Shown one piece after another: positions 50,172 through 63,657 of a DNA stretch of 64,000 bases. The notes under the pieces were generated by a model. It was not told where the DNA came from and ran no database searches. It was given only the letters and a program-made list of their open reading frames with translations. The position numbers were made by a program, and so were the translations under genes. Within the stretch, counting starts at the first letter, position 1; every line of letters starts with the position of its first letter. The stretch is from Chloroflexota bacterium. GTDB lineage: Bacteria; Chloroflexota; Anaerolineae; Caldilineales; Caldilineaceae. The DNA is taken from the NCBI GenBank assembly GCA_018969295.1, contig JAGWYN010000001.1, forward strand, positions 248,001 through 312,000. The letters are read 5' to 3'.

Positions 50172-51113
50172 ATGACCCATTCAATTCAACAGCCACCCGC
50201 GGTGGCCCGGCCCGATGCAGCCCGTCAACCGATCCTGCGCAAACAGCCGTCGCCCTGGCTCAGTGCCTGGCGGAGTCTGCTGCGGGCGCGCTGGCCGCTT
50301 CTGGCGGTCCTGTCTCTGGCCGCGCTGGTGGTGGTGGCGCTTTTGTCGCCGCAGCTGGCGCCTGCGGACCCCAACCGGCAGTATCTGATCCAGCGGCTGC
50401 AGCCGCCGCTGAGCGTCAATGAAGCCTCAGGCGGGGTCTACTGGCTGGGGTCCGATGGGTTGGGGCGGGATGTGTTGTCGCGGCTGATCTATGGGTCACG
50501 CGTGTCGTTGGCGGTGGGGGTGGCGGCTGTGCTGATCGGCGGGCTGTTCGGTGTCTTTTTGGGGGTGACGGCCGGCTACGCAGGGGGGCGACTGGACGAC
50601 CTGATCATGCGGCTGGCCGATGTGCAGCTGGCGTTTCCCTTCATTCTGCTGGCGATCATGGTCTTGGTGGTGTTGGGGGCAGGGCTGCTCAACCTGGTCA
50701 TCGTGTTGGCGATCGGGCAGTGGGTGACCTACGCCCGCATCGCGCGCGGGGAGACGATCAGCCAGAAGCGAAAAGATTACATCGAGTCGGCGCGGGCGAT
50801 CGGGGTGGGCAGCAGCCGGATTGTCGGTCGCGCTATTTTGCCCAATATCCTGGCCCCGCTGATCGTGATTGCCTCCTTCAATGTGGCTGGGGTCATTTTA
50901 TCGGAGGCCTCGCTCTCCTTTTTGGGGCTGGGCGTTCCGCCGGAGGTGCCGACCTGGGGGGGGATGTTGGCGGAGAGCCGCGACCAGCTGTTGGGTGGCT
51001 ACTGGTGGCTGGCGGTCTTTCCGGGGGTCGCCATTATGCTGACCGTGCTCTCGCTCAACATTTTGGGCGACTGGCTGCGCGATTTTCTGGACCCTCGCCT
51101 TCGCAACCGTTAG
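50172..51113 (+). CDS. dipeptide ABC transporter permease (DppC-like)
   Basis: The product is 313 aa. After a longer cytoplasmic N-terminus comes YWLGSDGLGRDVLSRLIYGS, the DppC/OppC block, and the coupling loop YIESARAIGVGSSRIVGRAI. Six membrane segments are expected. No ATP-binding gene follows; the next gene is a dehydrogenase, so the transporter is incomplete locally and presumably recruits ATPases from elsewhere, the nearest being at 21.4-23.5 kb. Confidence 0.92.
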   Translation: MTHSIQQPPAVARPDAARQPILRKQPSPWLSAWRSLLRARWPLLAVLSLAALVVVALLSPQLAPADPNRQYLIQRLQPPLSVNEASGGVYWLGSDGLGRDVLSRLIYGSRVSLAVGVAAVLIGGLFGVFLGVTAGYAGGRLDDLIMRLADVQLAFPFILLAIMVLVVLGAGLLNLVIVLAIGQWVTYARIARGETISQKRKDYIESARAIGVGSSRIVGRAILPNILAPLIVIASFNVAGVILSEASLSFLGLGVPPEVPTWGGMLAESRDQLLGGYWWLAVFPGVAIMLTVLSLNILGDWLRDFLDPRLRNR

Positions 51114-51184
51114 TGCCGTCGGGCGCCGGCTGGATTGGGCGGTCGTCGTCGATTTTGAGATTTCTGCAGAACAGAGAGACGAAG

Positions 51185-52273
51185 ATGTACAGTGCTGATT
51201 ACAAGACCGAACAGATTCCACTCTGCTATGTGCCGGCGGAGGCGCTGCGGGGGGTGACGCAGGCCATTTTGCGCACGACCGACCTGGTGGCGGAGGATGC
51301 CGACATCATCGCCGATGCGCTGGTCACCAGCGAGCTGCGCAATTTGCAGGGGCAGGGGCAGGGTGTGCGCCGGGTGCGTGCCTACGTCGAGCGGGTGCGC
51401 GGCCGCGAGGTGGACCCGCGAGCTCCCTTTGAGATTGTTAAAGAATCGGCGGCGCTGGCGCTGGTCGACGCACACAACGGGCCCGGCACGGTGATGGCTG
51501 TCAAGGCGATGCGGCTGGCGATGGCCAAGGCGCAGCAGCAGGGGGTCGGCATCGTGCTGGTTCGCCACAGCACCCATTTTGGCTCGGCCAGCTATTCGGC
51601 CAGCCAGGTGCTGGGCAATGGGTGCATCGGGGTGAGCATGACCAATGCTGGCCCGGAGATGGCCCCTTGGGGGGGAATCGACGGGGTGGTCGGCACCAAT
51701 CCGTGGGCGATCGTGGCGCCGACCGGCGACGGACCGGACGCCATGCCAATCATTTTGGATATGGCGCTGACCACGTCTGGCAAGGGGATGATGCGCTGGC
51801 TCCTGCGGGACGGCAAGAAAATGCCCACCAACTGGGCCATCACGGCCGATGGCCGCGAGACCGACGACCCGGCTGCTGCCATGGATGGCACGTTGCTGCC
51901 GATGGGGGAGTACAAAGGCTACGGGCTGAGCTTGTTGACGGATGTGCTGACCGGTGTGTTGGGGGGTGGCGGCTACGGCGTCATTCCCTATCGTGACCCT
52001 GCCCGCCAGGAAGTCGCACACCAGTTCATCGCCTATCAGATCGACTGGTTTATGGAGCGGCAGGCGTTCTACGCCAATCTGCAGGAGTTCATCGGCATGG
52101 TCAAGGCCAGCCGCACCCGGCCAGGGGTGGCTGAAATCTTGCTGCCGGGGGAACTGGAATGGCGGCGCCAGCAGGAGAAGCTGCGCGGCGGCGTGCCGCT
52201 GGACCCGGATGTCTACGCTGACCTGCGGCAGCTGGCCTCTGAAGTGGGGGTGCCCTGGCTTCCAGCGGCATAA
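51185..52273 (+). CDS. Ldh2/malate-lactate-ureidoglycolate dehydrogenase family oxidoreductase
   Basis: The product is 362 aa. The family does not use a Rossmann fold; its marks are RHSTHFGSASYSASQ (catalytic His), MTNAGPEMAPWGG, VGTNPWAIVAP and MGEYKGYGLSLLTDVL. Members reduce 2-oxo acids or oxidise 2-hydroxy acids, ureidoglycolate or cyclic imino acids with NAD(P). It is 71 bp after the permease gene and likely in the same transcript, extending the theme of 2-oxo/2-hydroxy acid chemistry in the catabolic regions. Confidence 0.9.
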   Translation: MYSADYKTEQIPLCYVPAEALRGVTQAILRTTDLVAEDADIIADALVTSELRNLQGQGQGVRRVRAYVERVRGREVDPRAPFEIVKESAALALVDAHNGPGTVMAVKAMRLAMAKAQQQGVGIVLVRHSTHFGSASYSASQVLGNGCIGVSMTNAGPEMAPWGGIDGVVGTNPWAIVAPTGDGPDAMPIILDMALTTSGKGMMRWLLRDGKKMPTNWAITADGRETDDPAAAMDGTLLPMGEYKGYGLSLLTDVLTGVLGGGGYGVIPYRDPARQEVAHQFIAYQIDWFMERQAFYANLQEFIGMVKASRTRPGVAEILLPGELEWRRQQEKLRGGVPLDPDVYADLRQLASEVGVPWLPAA

Positions 52274-52372
52274 GCGGGCTGTGCTGCAGATCGGCGGGGG
52301 GCTGACCGCCTGTCTGCTCCCCAGCCTGCCGGAAAGGGAGATTTTGTCGGGTGTGCAGCGGCGGGCTGTTCG

Positions 52373-52381
52373 TGCTATAAT
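52373..52381 (+). promoter_or_regulatory. extended -10 promoter for the CHAT gene
   Basis: TGCTATAAT is a perfect extended -10 box. There is no good -35 at the right distance, as expected for extended -10 promoters. Transcription would start near 52388, about 47 nt before the ATG. Confidence 0.6.
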
Positions 52382-52434
52382 GGAGGCCTGTGCTGCTGTG
52401 AAACAGTTTCCTGGCCATCCAAACATCGACGAAC

Positions 52435-54762
<2,328 letters not shown>

Positions 54763-54824
54763 AAGGGGCGGCGCCCTATTTTTGCAGCAAGCCCCAGACA
54801 CAAAAGACAAAGGAGGCAGTTTCT

Positions 54825-55826
54825 ATGTATGTCATCACCCCTCCAGCCGTCACAGCGGCAGAAGGCTGGGTGCGTCAGCGCGGCATTGTGCGTTACCCGG
54901 AACCGGCGGTCGAGGTGGTTGACCCACGTTTTGCCCAGTACAGCCTGGGCAGTGCTGCGGTCGAGCTGATCGCCACTGGGGGGCGCTGGTGTGAGGGGCC
55001 GGTCTGGTTTGGAGACGGCCGCTACCTGCTCTGGAGCGACATCCCCAACAACCGAATGTTGCGTTGGGAGGAGGAGAGCGGTGCGGTCAGCCTTTTCCGC
55101 AGCCCTTCGCACTTTGCCAACGGCAACACGCGGGACCGCCAGGGGCGGCTGGTGACCTGCGAACACGACAGCCGCCGCGTCACCCGCACCGAATATGACG
55201 GCCAGATCACCGTTTTGATGGACCGTTTCGAGGGGCGCCGCCTCAACGCGCCCAACGACGTCGTGGTCAAGTCGGACGGGTCGATCTGGTTCACCGACCC
55301 TGGCTACGGGTTGCTCAAAAACTATGAAGGGCATGTGGCTCCCTTTGAGCTGCCGCGCAACGTCTATCGGATCGACCCGGTGAGCGGGGAGGCGACGGTA
55401 GTTGCTGAAGACTTTGACCGCCCCAACGGGCTCTGTTTTGCGCCGGACGAATCGCTTCTGTACATCGTGGACACCGGTGCCTCGCACACGCCCAACGGGC
55501 CGCGCCACATCCGGGTTTTCGATCTGGTCGACGGCGGCACGCGGCTGGCGAATGGGCGGCTCTTTGTCGACATGGCGCCAGGCCTGGCCGACGGCATCCG
55601 CTGTGACCAGGATGGCAACGTCTGGGCGGCTGCCGGCTGGGGGGGTGCCGGCTACGATGGTGTCCACTGCTATGCGCCGGATGGGGCGCTGCTCGGGCGC
55701 ATCCACCTGCCTGAACCTTGTTCGAACCTTTGTTTTGGCGGGCTGCGCAAAAACCGGCTCTTCATGACCACAGGCCAGTCGCTCTACTCCTTGTTTGTCG
55801 AGACGGCTGGCGCCCAATGGCCCTGA
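54825..55826 (+). CDS. SMP-30/gluconolactonase family protein
   Basis: The product is 333 aa. It is a six-bladed beta-propeller calcium-dependent lactonase: GRWCEGPVWFGDGRYLLWSD carries the metal-binding Glu, RLNAPNDVVVKSDGSIWFTD the Asn/Asp, and LCFAPDESLLYIVDTG a later Asp ligand. It hydrolyses sugar or other lactones to the acids. AGGAGG lies 8 nt before the ATG at 54825. It precedes mutS by only 10 bp and could share its transcript, though the functions differ. Confidence 0.9.
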   Translation: MYVITPPAVTAAEGWVRQRGIVRYPEPAVEVVDPRFAQYSLGSAAVELIATGGRWCEGPVWFGDGRYLLWSDIPNNRMLRWEEESGAVSLFRSPSHFANGNTRDRQGRLVTCEHDSRRVTRTEYDGQITVLMDRFEGRRLNAPNDVVVKSDGSIWFTDPGYGLLKNYEGHVAPFELPRNVYRIDPVSGEATVVAEDFDRPNGLCFAPDESLLYIVDTGASHTPNGPRHIRVFDLVDGGTRLANGRLFVDMAPGLADGIRCDQDGNVWAAAGWGGAGYDGVHCYAPDGALLGRIHLPEPCSNLCFGGLRKNRLFMTTGQSLYSLFVETAGAQWP

Positions 55827-55836
55827 GGAAAGCGCC

Positions 55837-58437
<2,601 letters not shown>

Positions 58438-58494
58438 GGGGGGGTTGGGGAATGGGGGGCGCCGACGGCAGTGACTGGCGAACGGGCGGAAAGC

Positions 58495-58530
58495 AGCCCT
58501 GCACAGGCGGGTGGGTGGCTGTGCAGGGCT
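58495..58530 (+). terminator. hairpin between convergent mutS and ilvE
   Basis: A perfect 12-bp stem (agccctgcacag / ctgtgcagggct) with a 12-nt loop lies in the 165-bp gap between two convergent stops. No strong T-tract is present on either side, but the position fits a bidirectional transcription end. Confidence 0.6.
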
Positions 58531-58602
58531 GGCGTTTCTGAAACTTGGGGGCAGCTCCCGGTTTTCCGGACGAGCGGCCGGACGTGCCGGGCCGCTGTGC
58601 TG

Positions 58603-59523
58603 TCAGTCGATCGGGGTGAGCCAGTGGAAGGTATCGGGCAGTTCTCCTTCTACGATTCCGAAGAAGCGGGCCTGGATGCGTTCGGTGATGGGGCCGCGTT
58701 TGCCGCTCCCGACGGGCAGACGGTCGACAGAGCGCACGGGGGTAATTTCGGCAGCGGTGCCTGTGAAGAAGATCTCATCGGCCATGTAGAGCATCTCGCG
58801 CGGGATGACCGCTTCGGTCACCGAGTAGCCGAGTTCCTGTGCGATCTGGGTGGCGCAGTCCCGTGTGATCCCGCCGAGGATGCTGTTGGCCAGCGGTGGG
58901 GTATAGATTTTGCCCTTGATGATCAAAAAGATATTTTCGCCGCTGCCTTCGGAGACGTAGCCGTTGACGTCGAGGGCGATCCCTTCGGCAAAGCCGTTGT
59001 CGTGGGCTTCCATGACGATATTTTGGCTGTTCACGTACTGGCCGCCGATTTTGGCCAGAGCGTTGAGGGTATCGGGTGCCATTCGGCGCCAGGTGCTGAC
59101 CTGCACATCGACCCCTTGCTCCAGCCCTTCCTTGCCGAGGTAGGCGCCCCAGGGCACCGAGGCCACGATCGTTTCGACCGGGCAGGAGCGTCCGTCGACG
59201 CCGAGCTTATCGTAGCCGCGGAAAAGGAGTGGGCGCACGTAGGCGTTGCGCTGTTGGTTGGCGCGCACCACGTCGAAAGTGGCCTGCAGATACTCTTCGA
59301 CGGTGTAGGGGGAGGGGATGCGTGCCACCTTGGCGCTGTAGAGCAGCCGTTCGTAATGTTCCCGGCCTCGGAAGAGGGCTGGCCCGTGCGTGGTCTCGTA
59401 GACGCGGATCCCTTCAAAGGCGCTGCTGCCGTAGTGCAGTGCATGGGTGAAGACGTGGACTTTGGCCTCGTCCCAGGGAATGATCTTGCCGTTCATCCAG
59501 ATATAGTCGGCACGCATGGTCAT
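58603..59523 (-). CDS. ilvE: branched-chain amino acid aminotransferase
   Basis: The product is 306 aa, the normal IlvE length. It is a fold type IV PLP enzyme: HALHYGSSAFEGIRVYET at the N-terminus, the PLP lysine in ALAKIGGQYVNSQ, and GYVSEGSGENIFLI for phosphate binding. It performs the last step of valine, leucine and isoleucine synthesis and the first of their breakdown. The ATG at 59523 was chosen because AAGGAG lies 8 nt upstream; a second ATG is two codons later. A TATAAT box on the minus strand at 59604-59599 may be its promoter, although no good -35 is seen. Confidence 0.95.
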   Translation of the reverse strand: MTMRADYIWMNGKIIPWDEAKVHVFTHALHYGSSAFEGIRVYETTHGPALFRGREHYERLLYSAKVARIPSPYTVEEYLQATFDVVRANQQRNAYVRPLLFRGYDKLGVDGRSCPVETIVASVPWGAYLGKEGLEQGVDVQVSTWRRMAPDTLNALAKIGGQYVNSQNIVMEAHDNGFAEGIALDVNGYVSEGSGENIFLIIKGKIYTPPLANSILGGITRDCATQIAQELGYSVTEAVIPREMLYMADEIFFTGTAAEITPVRSVDRLPVGSGKRGPITERIQARFFGIVEGELPDTFHWLTPID

Positions 59524-59741
59524 GAAAAACGCTCCTTGGTTCTGCTCTTGGAATAGGTCTCCCGGCTGTGAGGCCAAAAAGACTGGGTGTTGGTTTGGAT
59601 TATACTACAGATCTGTCATTTGGGGAGAAGCGGGTGGAACGGAGGGCAGCGTCTTCCAGCAGGGGCTGCTGACGATCGCACATGCAGTGGGGAACGCATG
59701 CTTTGCAAGGTGTGAGATCCAGACCAAGGAGGTCGGAAACA

Positions 59742-61091
59742 ATGTCATCTCAATTTGTGGGGCAGGGGGCGGTGCGTGCAGGTCTATGGGTTGTCATTGC
59801 CTGGGCAGCCATTGCCTGGGGAGCTTCTGCCATGGCACAGGAGACGATGGTCCGGCAAACCGAGCAGGTAGTTTGCATTGGGCCCGAAGACTATTCGAGC
59901 CTGGCGGATGCCAGGCAAAAGCTGTTGGCGGCGGTCAACCGCGCTGTGGGCAGCCCCTTGGAGAGCGGGCTCCCTGCGACCTTCCCCACGGCTGGGGAGG
60001 GGAGCGACGAGCAGGCTGTGCAGGTGTGGCGGGTCTCCACGCCTGAATTTTACAACTCGGCGGGGCGGCTGAACGAAATCTGCGTGCGTGTCTGGGTATA
60101 TGAGGCGGAAGGGGGCCGGCAGCTGTTCACCTTGCAGCCGGTGCAGGCGGAACGAATCTGTGACAACGGCATTGGAACGTTGGAAGAACGGCGTGCGGAG
60201 GTTGAGGGTCGGCTGCGCAGCAAGGCTTTGATTGCGTTTGAGGGTCGGCTGGCGCAAGTCGATGTGCTGCGCCGGGGGGCGCTGCTGCGGGAGGTGCGCC
60301 TCCTCGATGAGTGGGTCGATGGGGACACGGGGGTCTACTGTGCGGGGATGGCAGGCAGGGTCATGCCTTTTGAGGTCTACACTCTTCTTGGCCTGGTGCC
60401 TACGCCTCTGCCTGCGGCGATGCCCTCCCCCACGCCGACTTCCGTCCCTTGGGGTCCGCTGCAGATTTTGGATGTGGCGCCGAAAGGGGCGCTGCCTGTA
60501 GGTACCGTGCTGGTTGTGCGTGGGCAGGCTCTCCCGGGGGTGCAGGTCGAAGTGTTGGCCGGCGGTGCGCCGCTGGGGGTCACATTGGGTGCTGCAGATG
60601 GGAGCTGGCGGATGGCGATACCTTTCAACCGGGCGGGGGCCTACCGGCTGACCACACGTCTGTATCTGGCCGATGGCACGACACGGCCGGGCAGCCGGGA
60701 TGTGTTGATCCAGGTGGTGGCCCCGACAGCGACCCCGACAGCGACCCCGACTGCAACCCCGACTGCAACCCCGACAGCGACGCCGACTGTGGCACCGACT
60801 GCGACGCCGACTGTGGCACCGACTGCGACACCGACGCCTGTGGTAGAAATTTTGTCGCAGCGCTTGAATGTTCGGGCTGGGCCGGGCACGGAGTATGCAA
60901 TTTTAGAGACAGTGTTGCGCGGGATGCAGCTGGATGTAACCGGGAAAATTGAGAATTGTGGCTGGGTACAGGTACGTCTGGAGGATGGGCAGATTGGGTG
61001 GGTCTCAGGCAATGCGCAGTACACCCGTCTTTCGGTCGCTTGTGAGAGCGTGGCACGCAGCCCAACCGTTCCTTTGGTGGCAACGCCGTAG
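59742..61091 (+). CDS. secreted SH3-domain protein with PT-rich linker
   Basis: The product is 449 aa. A signal peptide (hydrophobic residues about 12-32, likely cut after SAMA) is followed by a Cys-containing domain of about 200 residues with no recognised family, an Ig-like beta segment (VLVVRGQALPGVQVEVLAGG), a linker of nine PTAT/PTVA units at residues 328-363, and a bacterial SH3 domain (SQRLNVRAGPGTEYAILETV to WVQVRLEDGQIGWVSG). SH3b domains bind peptidoglycan or other surface ligands. AAGGAGG lies upstream of the ATG. Such PT-linked SH3 proteins are common in Chloroflexota. Confidence 0.8.
   Translation: MSSQFVGQGAVRAGLWVVIAWAAIAWGASAMAQETMVRQTEQVVCIGPEDYSSLADARQKLLAAVNRAVGSPLESGLPATFPTAGEGSDEQAVQVWRVSTPEFYNSAGRLNEICVRVWVYEAEGGRQLFTLQPVQAERICDNGIGTLEERRAEVEGRLRSKALIAFEGRLAQVDVLRRGALLREVRLLDEWVDGDTGVYCAGMAGRVMPFEVYTLLGLVPTPLPAAMPSPTPTSVPWGPLQILDVAPKGALPVGTVLVVRGQALPGVQVEVLAGGAPLGVTLGAADGSWRMAIPFNRAGAYRLTTRLYLADGTTRPGSRDVLIQVVAPTATPTATPTATPTATPTATPTVAPTATPTVAPTATPTPVVEILSQRLNVRAGPGTEYAILETVLRGMQLDVTGKIENCGWVQVRLEDGQIGWVSGNAQYTRLSVACESVARSPTVPLVATP
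60723..60830 (+). repeat. nine 12-bp units encoding the PTAT/PTVA linker
   Basis: In-frame 12-bp units of the form ccgacngcnacn, with two ccgactgtggca variants, are repeated nine times in the SH3-protein gene. Copy number of such units is prone to slippage. It is coding, not CRISPR: there are no spacers. Confidence 0.85.
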
Positions 61092-61174
61092 GTGCAGTCT
61101 GCGACCGCACCTACGGGATCGATGCAACGGGTGGCCGAGCGATTCCCCGTTTCCGCCCTCCCCTGCGATGCGGC

Positions 61175-62113
61175 TCACCCCAGGTAGCCGTCCTGGGGTT
61201 CCAGCTTCGGCGGCAGATCGGTTTCGCCGAGTGTGGCGCGGGCATCTCGTTCGATGATGCGGCAGAGGGCCGAGAGGGGCACGTCGGTGATGCGGTTTTC
61301 GAACGGCTCCTCGTTCACCTCACCGGTGCGCTGGACGATGGAGAAGACGAAGGCAAAGAGCAGCGTCAGTGGCACGAGCAGGTAGCCGACCTCCTCGCGC
61401 ACCAGCGTGCCTGCCAGGCTCAGCGGTGTCAGCAGGATGAAGGTCCAGACGAACAGCCGGGTGAAGTAGTCGTACTGTCTCGGCACGGGGATCAGCTTGA
61501 TGCGTTCACAGATCGCCTGCTGGCTGGCCAGCACAGCCAACTGTCCTTCCAGTTGGAAACTGTCGAAGCCCTGCAGGATACCGCTGGCCATGGCGTCGTA
61601 GATGCGCCGCCCCTGCGTCAGCAGCAGCGTGTTGGGCACGCTGTGGCTCCTTCGCAGCGTGTCCATTTCCACAGCCTCCAGGTAAGGTGCCAGCTCCTTT
61701 ACATCCATCTGGCTGCGCAGCTGCATCCGCAGCGCGTGGACCCAGGCAAGGTGGCGGTAGACCAGCTCGCGCTTGAACGCCTCTGCCGGTTCGGCCCGGT
61801 ACTGCGGTGTGTGCTTGTGCGCGTCGGTGAAGGTGACGAGCAGCCGGGCAATGGTGCGGCTCGCTGCGCTGATCGCCGTCCATGCCTGGCTGGCCTCACC
61901 CCAGCGGCTGAAAGCCGTGTTGTTGCGGAAGGCCAGAAAGATCGACAGGGCGGTGCCAAAAATCCCCAGGACGCCAAAGGGCAGGGAGATCGCCGTCAGC
62001 CCCAGGAGCACATAGCCGATATAGACCGCTGCAGACCACACCAGTGCCACCACCAACTGAGGCCAGACGTAGGTCGCTACCTTGCGTGGGTCGAAGTTGC
62101 GCTTCAGAATCAC
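61175..62113 (-). CDS. bestrophin-like (UPF0187) channel protein
   Basis: The product is 312 aa. It matches the bacterial bestrophin family: the first helix region PQLVVALVWSAAVYIGYVLL, the neck-forming LPFGVLGIFGTALSIFLAFR with NNTAFSRWGEAS after it, and the PLSLAGTLVREEVGYLLVPL membrane segment. Bacterial members form pentameric ion channels. The GTG at 62113 overlaps the stop of the DJ-1/PfpI gene (GTGA), so the two are translationally coupled, an uncommon pairing. The predicted topology is four membrane segments with a large cytoplasmic middle. Confidence 0.87.
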   Translation of the reverse strand: MILKRNFDPRKVATYVWPQLVVALVWSAAVYIGYVLLGLTAISLPFGVLGIFGTALSIFLAFRNNTAFSRWGEASQAWTAISAASRTIARLLVTFTDAHKHTPQYRAEPAEAFKRELVYRHLAWVHALRMQLRSQMDVKELAPYLEAVEMDTLRRSHSVPNTLLLTQGRRIYDAMASGILQGFDSFQLEGQLAVLASQQAICERIKLIPVPRQYDYFTRLFVWTFILLTPLSLAGTLVREEVGYLLVPLTLLFAFVFSIVQRTGEVNEEPFENRITDVPLSALCRIIERDARATLGETDLPPKLEPQDGYLG

Positions 62114-62874
62114 TGGTTCAACATCTCCACCACGAGCCTGGCGGCGTCAGCGCCGGAATTCTGCTGCTGGCCGGTGATCAGGTTGCCGTCGGCGATGGCA
62201 TAGGAGGAGAAGGGTGCTGCGACTTTGAAGACCGTGTTTGGCAGCTGGCGTGCCTCGTCTTCGATCCGGTAGGGCTGGAGTTTCATGCCGACGGCGCTGT
62301 CTGCGAACTCTTCTTCGGCGTTGGCAAAGCCGGTCCATGTCTTGCCGTCCACGATCAATTCGCCGTTGAGCTTTCTGGCACCCAGCAGCAGCGTGGTGGA
62401 GTGGCAAACTGCGGCGGAGGGTTTGCCTGCCTCGAAAAAGTGTGCAAACAGCTGTTCCAGATCGGCGTTGTTGCGGAAGGTGTACATGGGGCCTTGCCCG
62501 CCGACCAGAAAGATAGCGACGTAGTCGTCTGGGTTTACCTCGGTGAGTTTGCGGGTGTTGGCCAGCATTGCGTTGAACCATGGCTGCTGCATATAGCCCA
62601 GCGAGATCACGTCGTGTGCGGAATAGCCGCTGGCGTCGGTTGGATTCGAGTAGCCGTCCATCATCAGGCTGTCGCCTTCGGTAGACGCCAGCTCGACCAC
62701 ATAGCCGGCCTCTTGAAAGACGTGCAGCGGGTGGGTCAGCTCGGCGGCCCAAAAGCCGATGGGCCAGCCCGTCTGTGCAGACACGGCCGGGCTGCTGGCC
62801 ACCATCAGGATCTTGCCTTTGGTCGGTGCGCCGTGGAAATGGATATAGCGGGCAACTTCGGTTGGGTGGGACAT
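62110..62874 (-). CDS. DJ-1/PfpI family protein (type 1 glutamine amidotransferase-like)
   Basis: The product is 254 aa. FLVGGQGPMYTF and the nucleophile-elbow cysteine in SAAVCHSTTLLLGA mark the family; FWAAELTHPLHVFQEAGYVV gives the conserved glutamate near the N-terminus. The size and ELTHPLHVF block are typical of the Hsp31/glyoxalase III-like branch, which detoxifies methylglyoxal or repairs glycated molecules. AAGGAG lies 7 nt upstream of the ATG. A promoter is seen in the A/T-rich stretch before it. Confidence 0.88.
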   Translation of the reverse strand: MSHPTEVARYIHFHGAPTKGKILMVASSPAVSAQTGWPIGFWAAELTHPLHVFQEAGYVVELASTEGDSLMMDGYSNPTDASGYSAHDVISLGYMQQPWFNAMLANTRKLTEVNPDDYVAIFLVGGQGPMYTFRNNADLEQLFAHFFEAGKPSAAVCHSTTLLLGARKLNGELIVDGKTWTGFANAEEEFADSAVGMKLQPYRIEDEARQLPNTVFKVAAPFSSYAIADGNLITGQQQNSGADAARLVVEMLNQ

Positions 62875-62928
62875 GGGTGTGCTCCTTGCGTGCTCTGGGT
62901 TGTGGGTCGTGCAGATTTTGCACGGTCG

Positions 62929-62957
62929 ATTATTTATTTACTATACAGTTTTGTAAA
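62929..62957 (-). promoter_or_regulatory. promoter of the DJ-1/PfpI-bestrophin unit
   Basis: On the minus strand, TTTACA (62957-62952) and AATAAT (62934-62929) are separated by 17 bp, inside the only strongly A/T-rich segment of this part of the window. Confidence 0.5.
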
Positions 62958-63071
62958 TATATTTTTCAGTAACAGATGTTACGATATTGCAGTCTGCATG
63001 GCTGTACGCTGTTTTTCTTTCGAGGGGGGAAGGGGGGGCAACGAGCGGAGATCACCGATAGTTTCTTGCAT

Positions 63072-63101
63072 TTGGGATTACGTTGTTTCTGGCTGTATAA
63101 T
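63072..63101 (+). promoter_or_regulatory. promoter of the IS200-type transposase
   Basis: TTGGGA (63072-63077) and TATAAT (63096-63101), spacer 18 bp. The ATG at 63108 falls at the expected transcription start, so the mRNA may be leaderless; no ribosome binding site precedes it. Confidence 0.45.
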
Positions 63102-63107
63102 TTCTTT

Positions 63108-63512
63108 ATGAGAAAAGTGCAAGAATACAAACAAAACAGCAGTGTCACGTATTCGTGCAAGTACCACGTGGTGTGGTGTCCCAAATACCGTCGAAAAGTT
63201 TTAATGGATGGGATTGAGGAAAGACTGCAACAAATCTTGCGTGAGTCGGTTGCCGATCTGCATGTTGAAATCATTGAACTTGAGATTATGGCTGACCATG
63301 TGCATCTCATTTGTGAAGTCGATCCACAGTTTGGCATACATCGGCTGGTGAAGCTGCTCAAAGGGCGCAGTTCACGGATCTTGCGCAAAGAATATCCCAA
63401 GTTGAAAAGCCGGTTGCCGACCCTTTGGACGAACTCCTATTTTGTTTCTACGGTGGGGGGATCGCCTCTGTCGGCGATCAAGCAGTACATAGAGCAACAG
63501 AAAAACGTTTGA
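63108..63512 (+). CDS. tnpA: IS200/IS605 family transposase TnpA
   Basis: The product is 134 aa and appears intact. It is a Y1 HUH single-strand transposase: YHVVWCPKYRRKVL is the family N-terminal block, MADHVHLI contains the HUH metal site, and the nucleophilic tyrosine is in AIKQYIEQQ near the C-terminus. These enzymes excise and insert single-stranded DNA at hairpin ends without target duplication. No TnpB gene is present, so this is an IS200-like, transposase-only element; its exact ends could not be located. Lower GC than its neighbours supports transfer. Confidence 0.92.
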   Translation: MRKVQEYKQNSSVTYSCKYHVVWCPKYRRKVLMDGIEERLQQILRESVADLHVEIIELEIMADHVHLICEVDPQFGIHRLVKLLKGRSSRILRKEYPKLKSRLPTLWTNSYFVSTVGGSPLSAIKQYIEQQKNV

Positions 63513-63610
63513 GAGTTTGGATCGTGCTCTTGGCCGCTGACCGCACAAAAACAGGCATTTTCAGAGATGCGCCCCGGTCCGTTGCTCCTTCAGGGTCGAG
63601 GATGTGTTGT

Positions 63611-63657
63611 TGTGCCCACCTCACAAGACTGTGCCCACCTCGCCTATCTCACAAGAC
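63611..63657 (+). repeat. short nested direct repeats next to the IS element
   Basis: tgtgcccacctc occurs at 63611-63622 and 63630-63641, and ctcacaagac at 63620-63629 and 63648-63657. A segment of about 19 bp was duplicated and one copy interrupted by six bases. The second ctcacaagac contains the stop codon of the dehydrogenase. Confidence 0.7.

Noticed and set aside
60723..60830. Regular short repeats as a CRISPR array
   Set aside because: The units are contiguous, in frame and encode PTAT/PTVA; there are no spacers and no cas genes.
62044..63111. A 355-codon plus-strand frame across the DJ-1 and bestrophin genes
   Set aside because: It is antisense to two well-supported genes and lacks family motifs.
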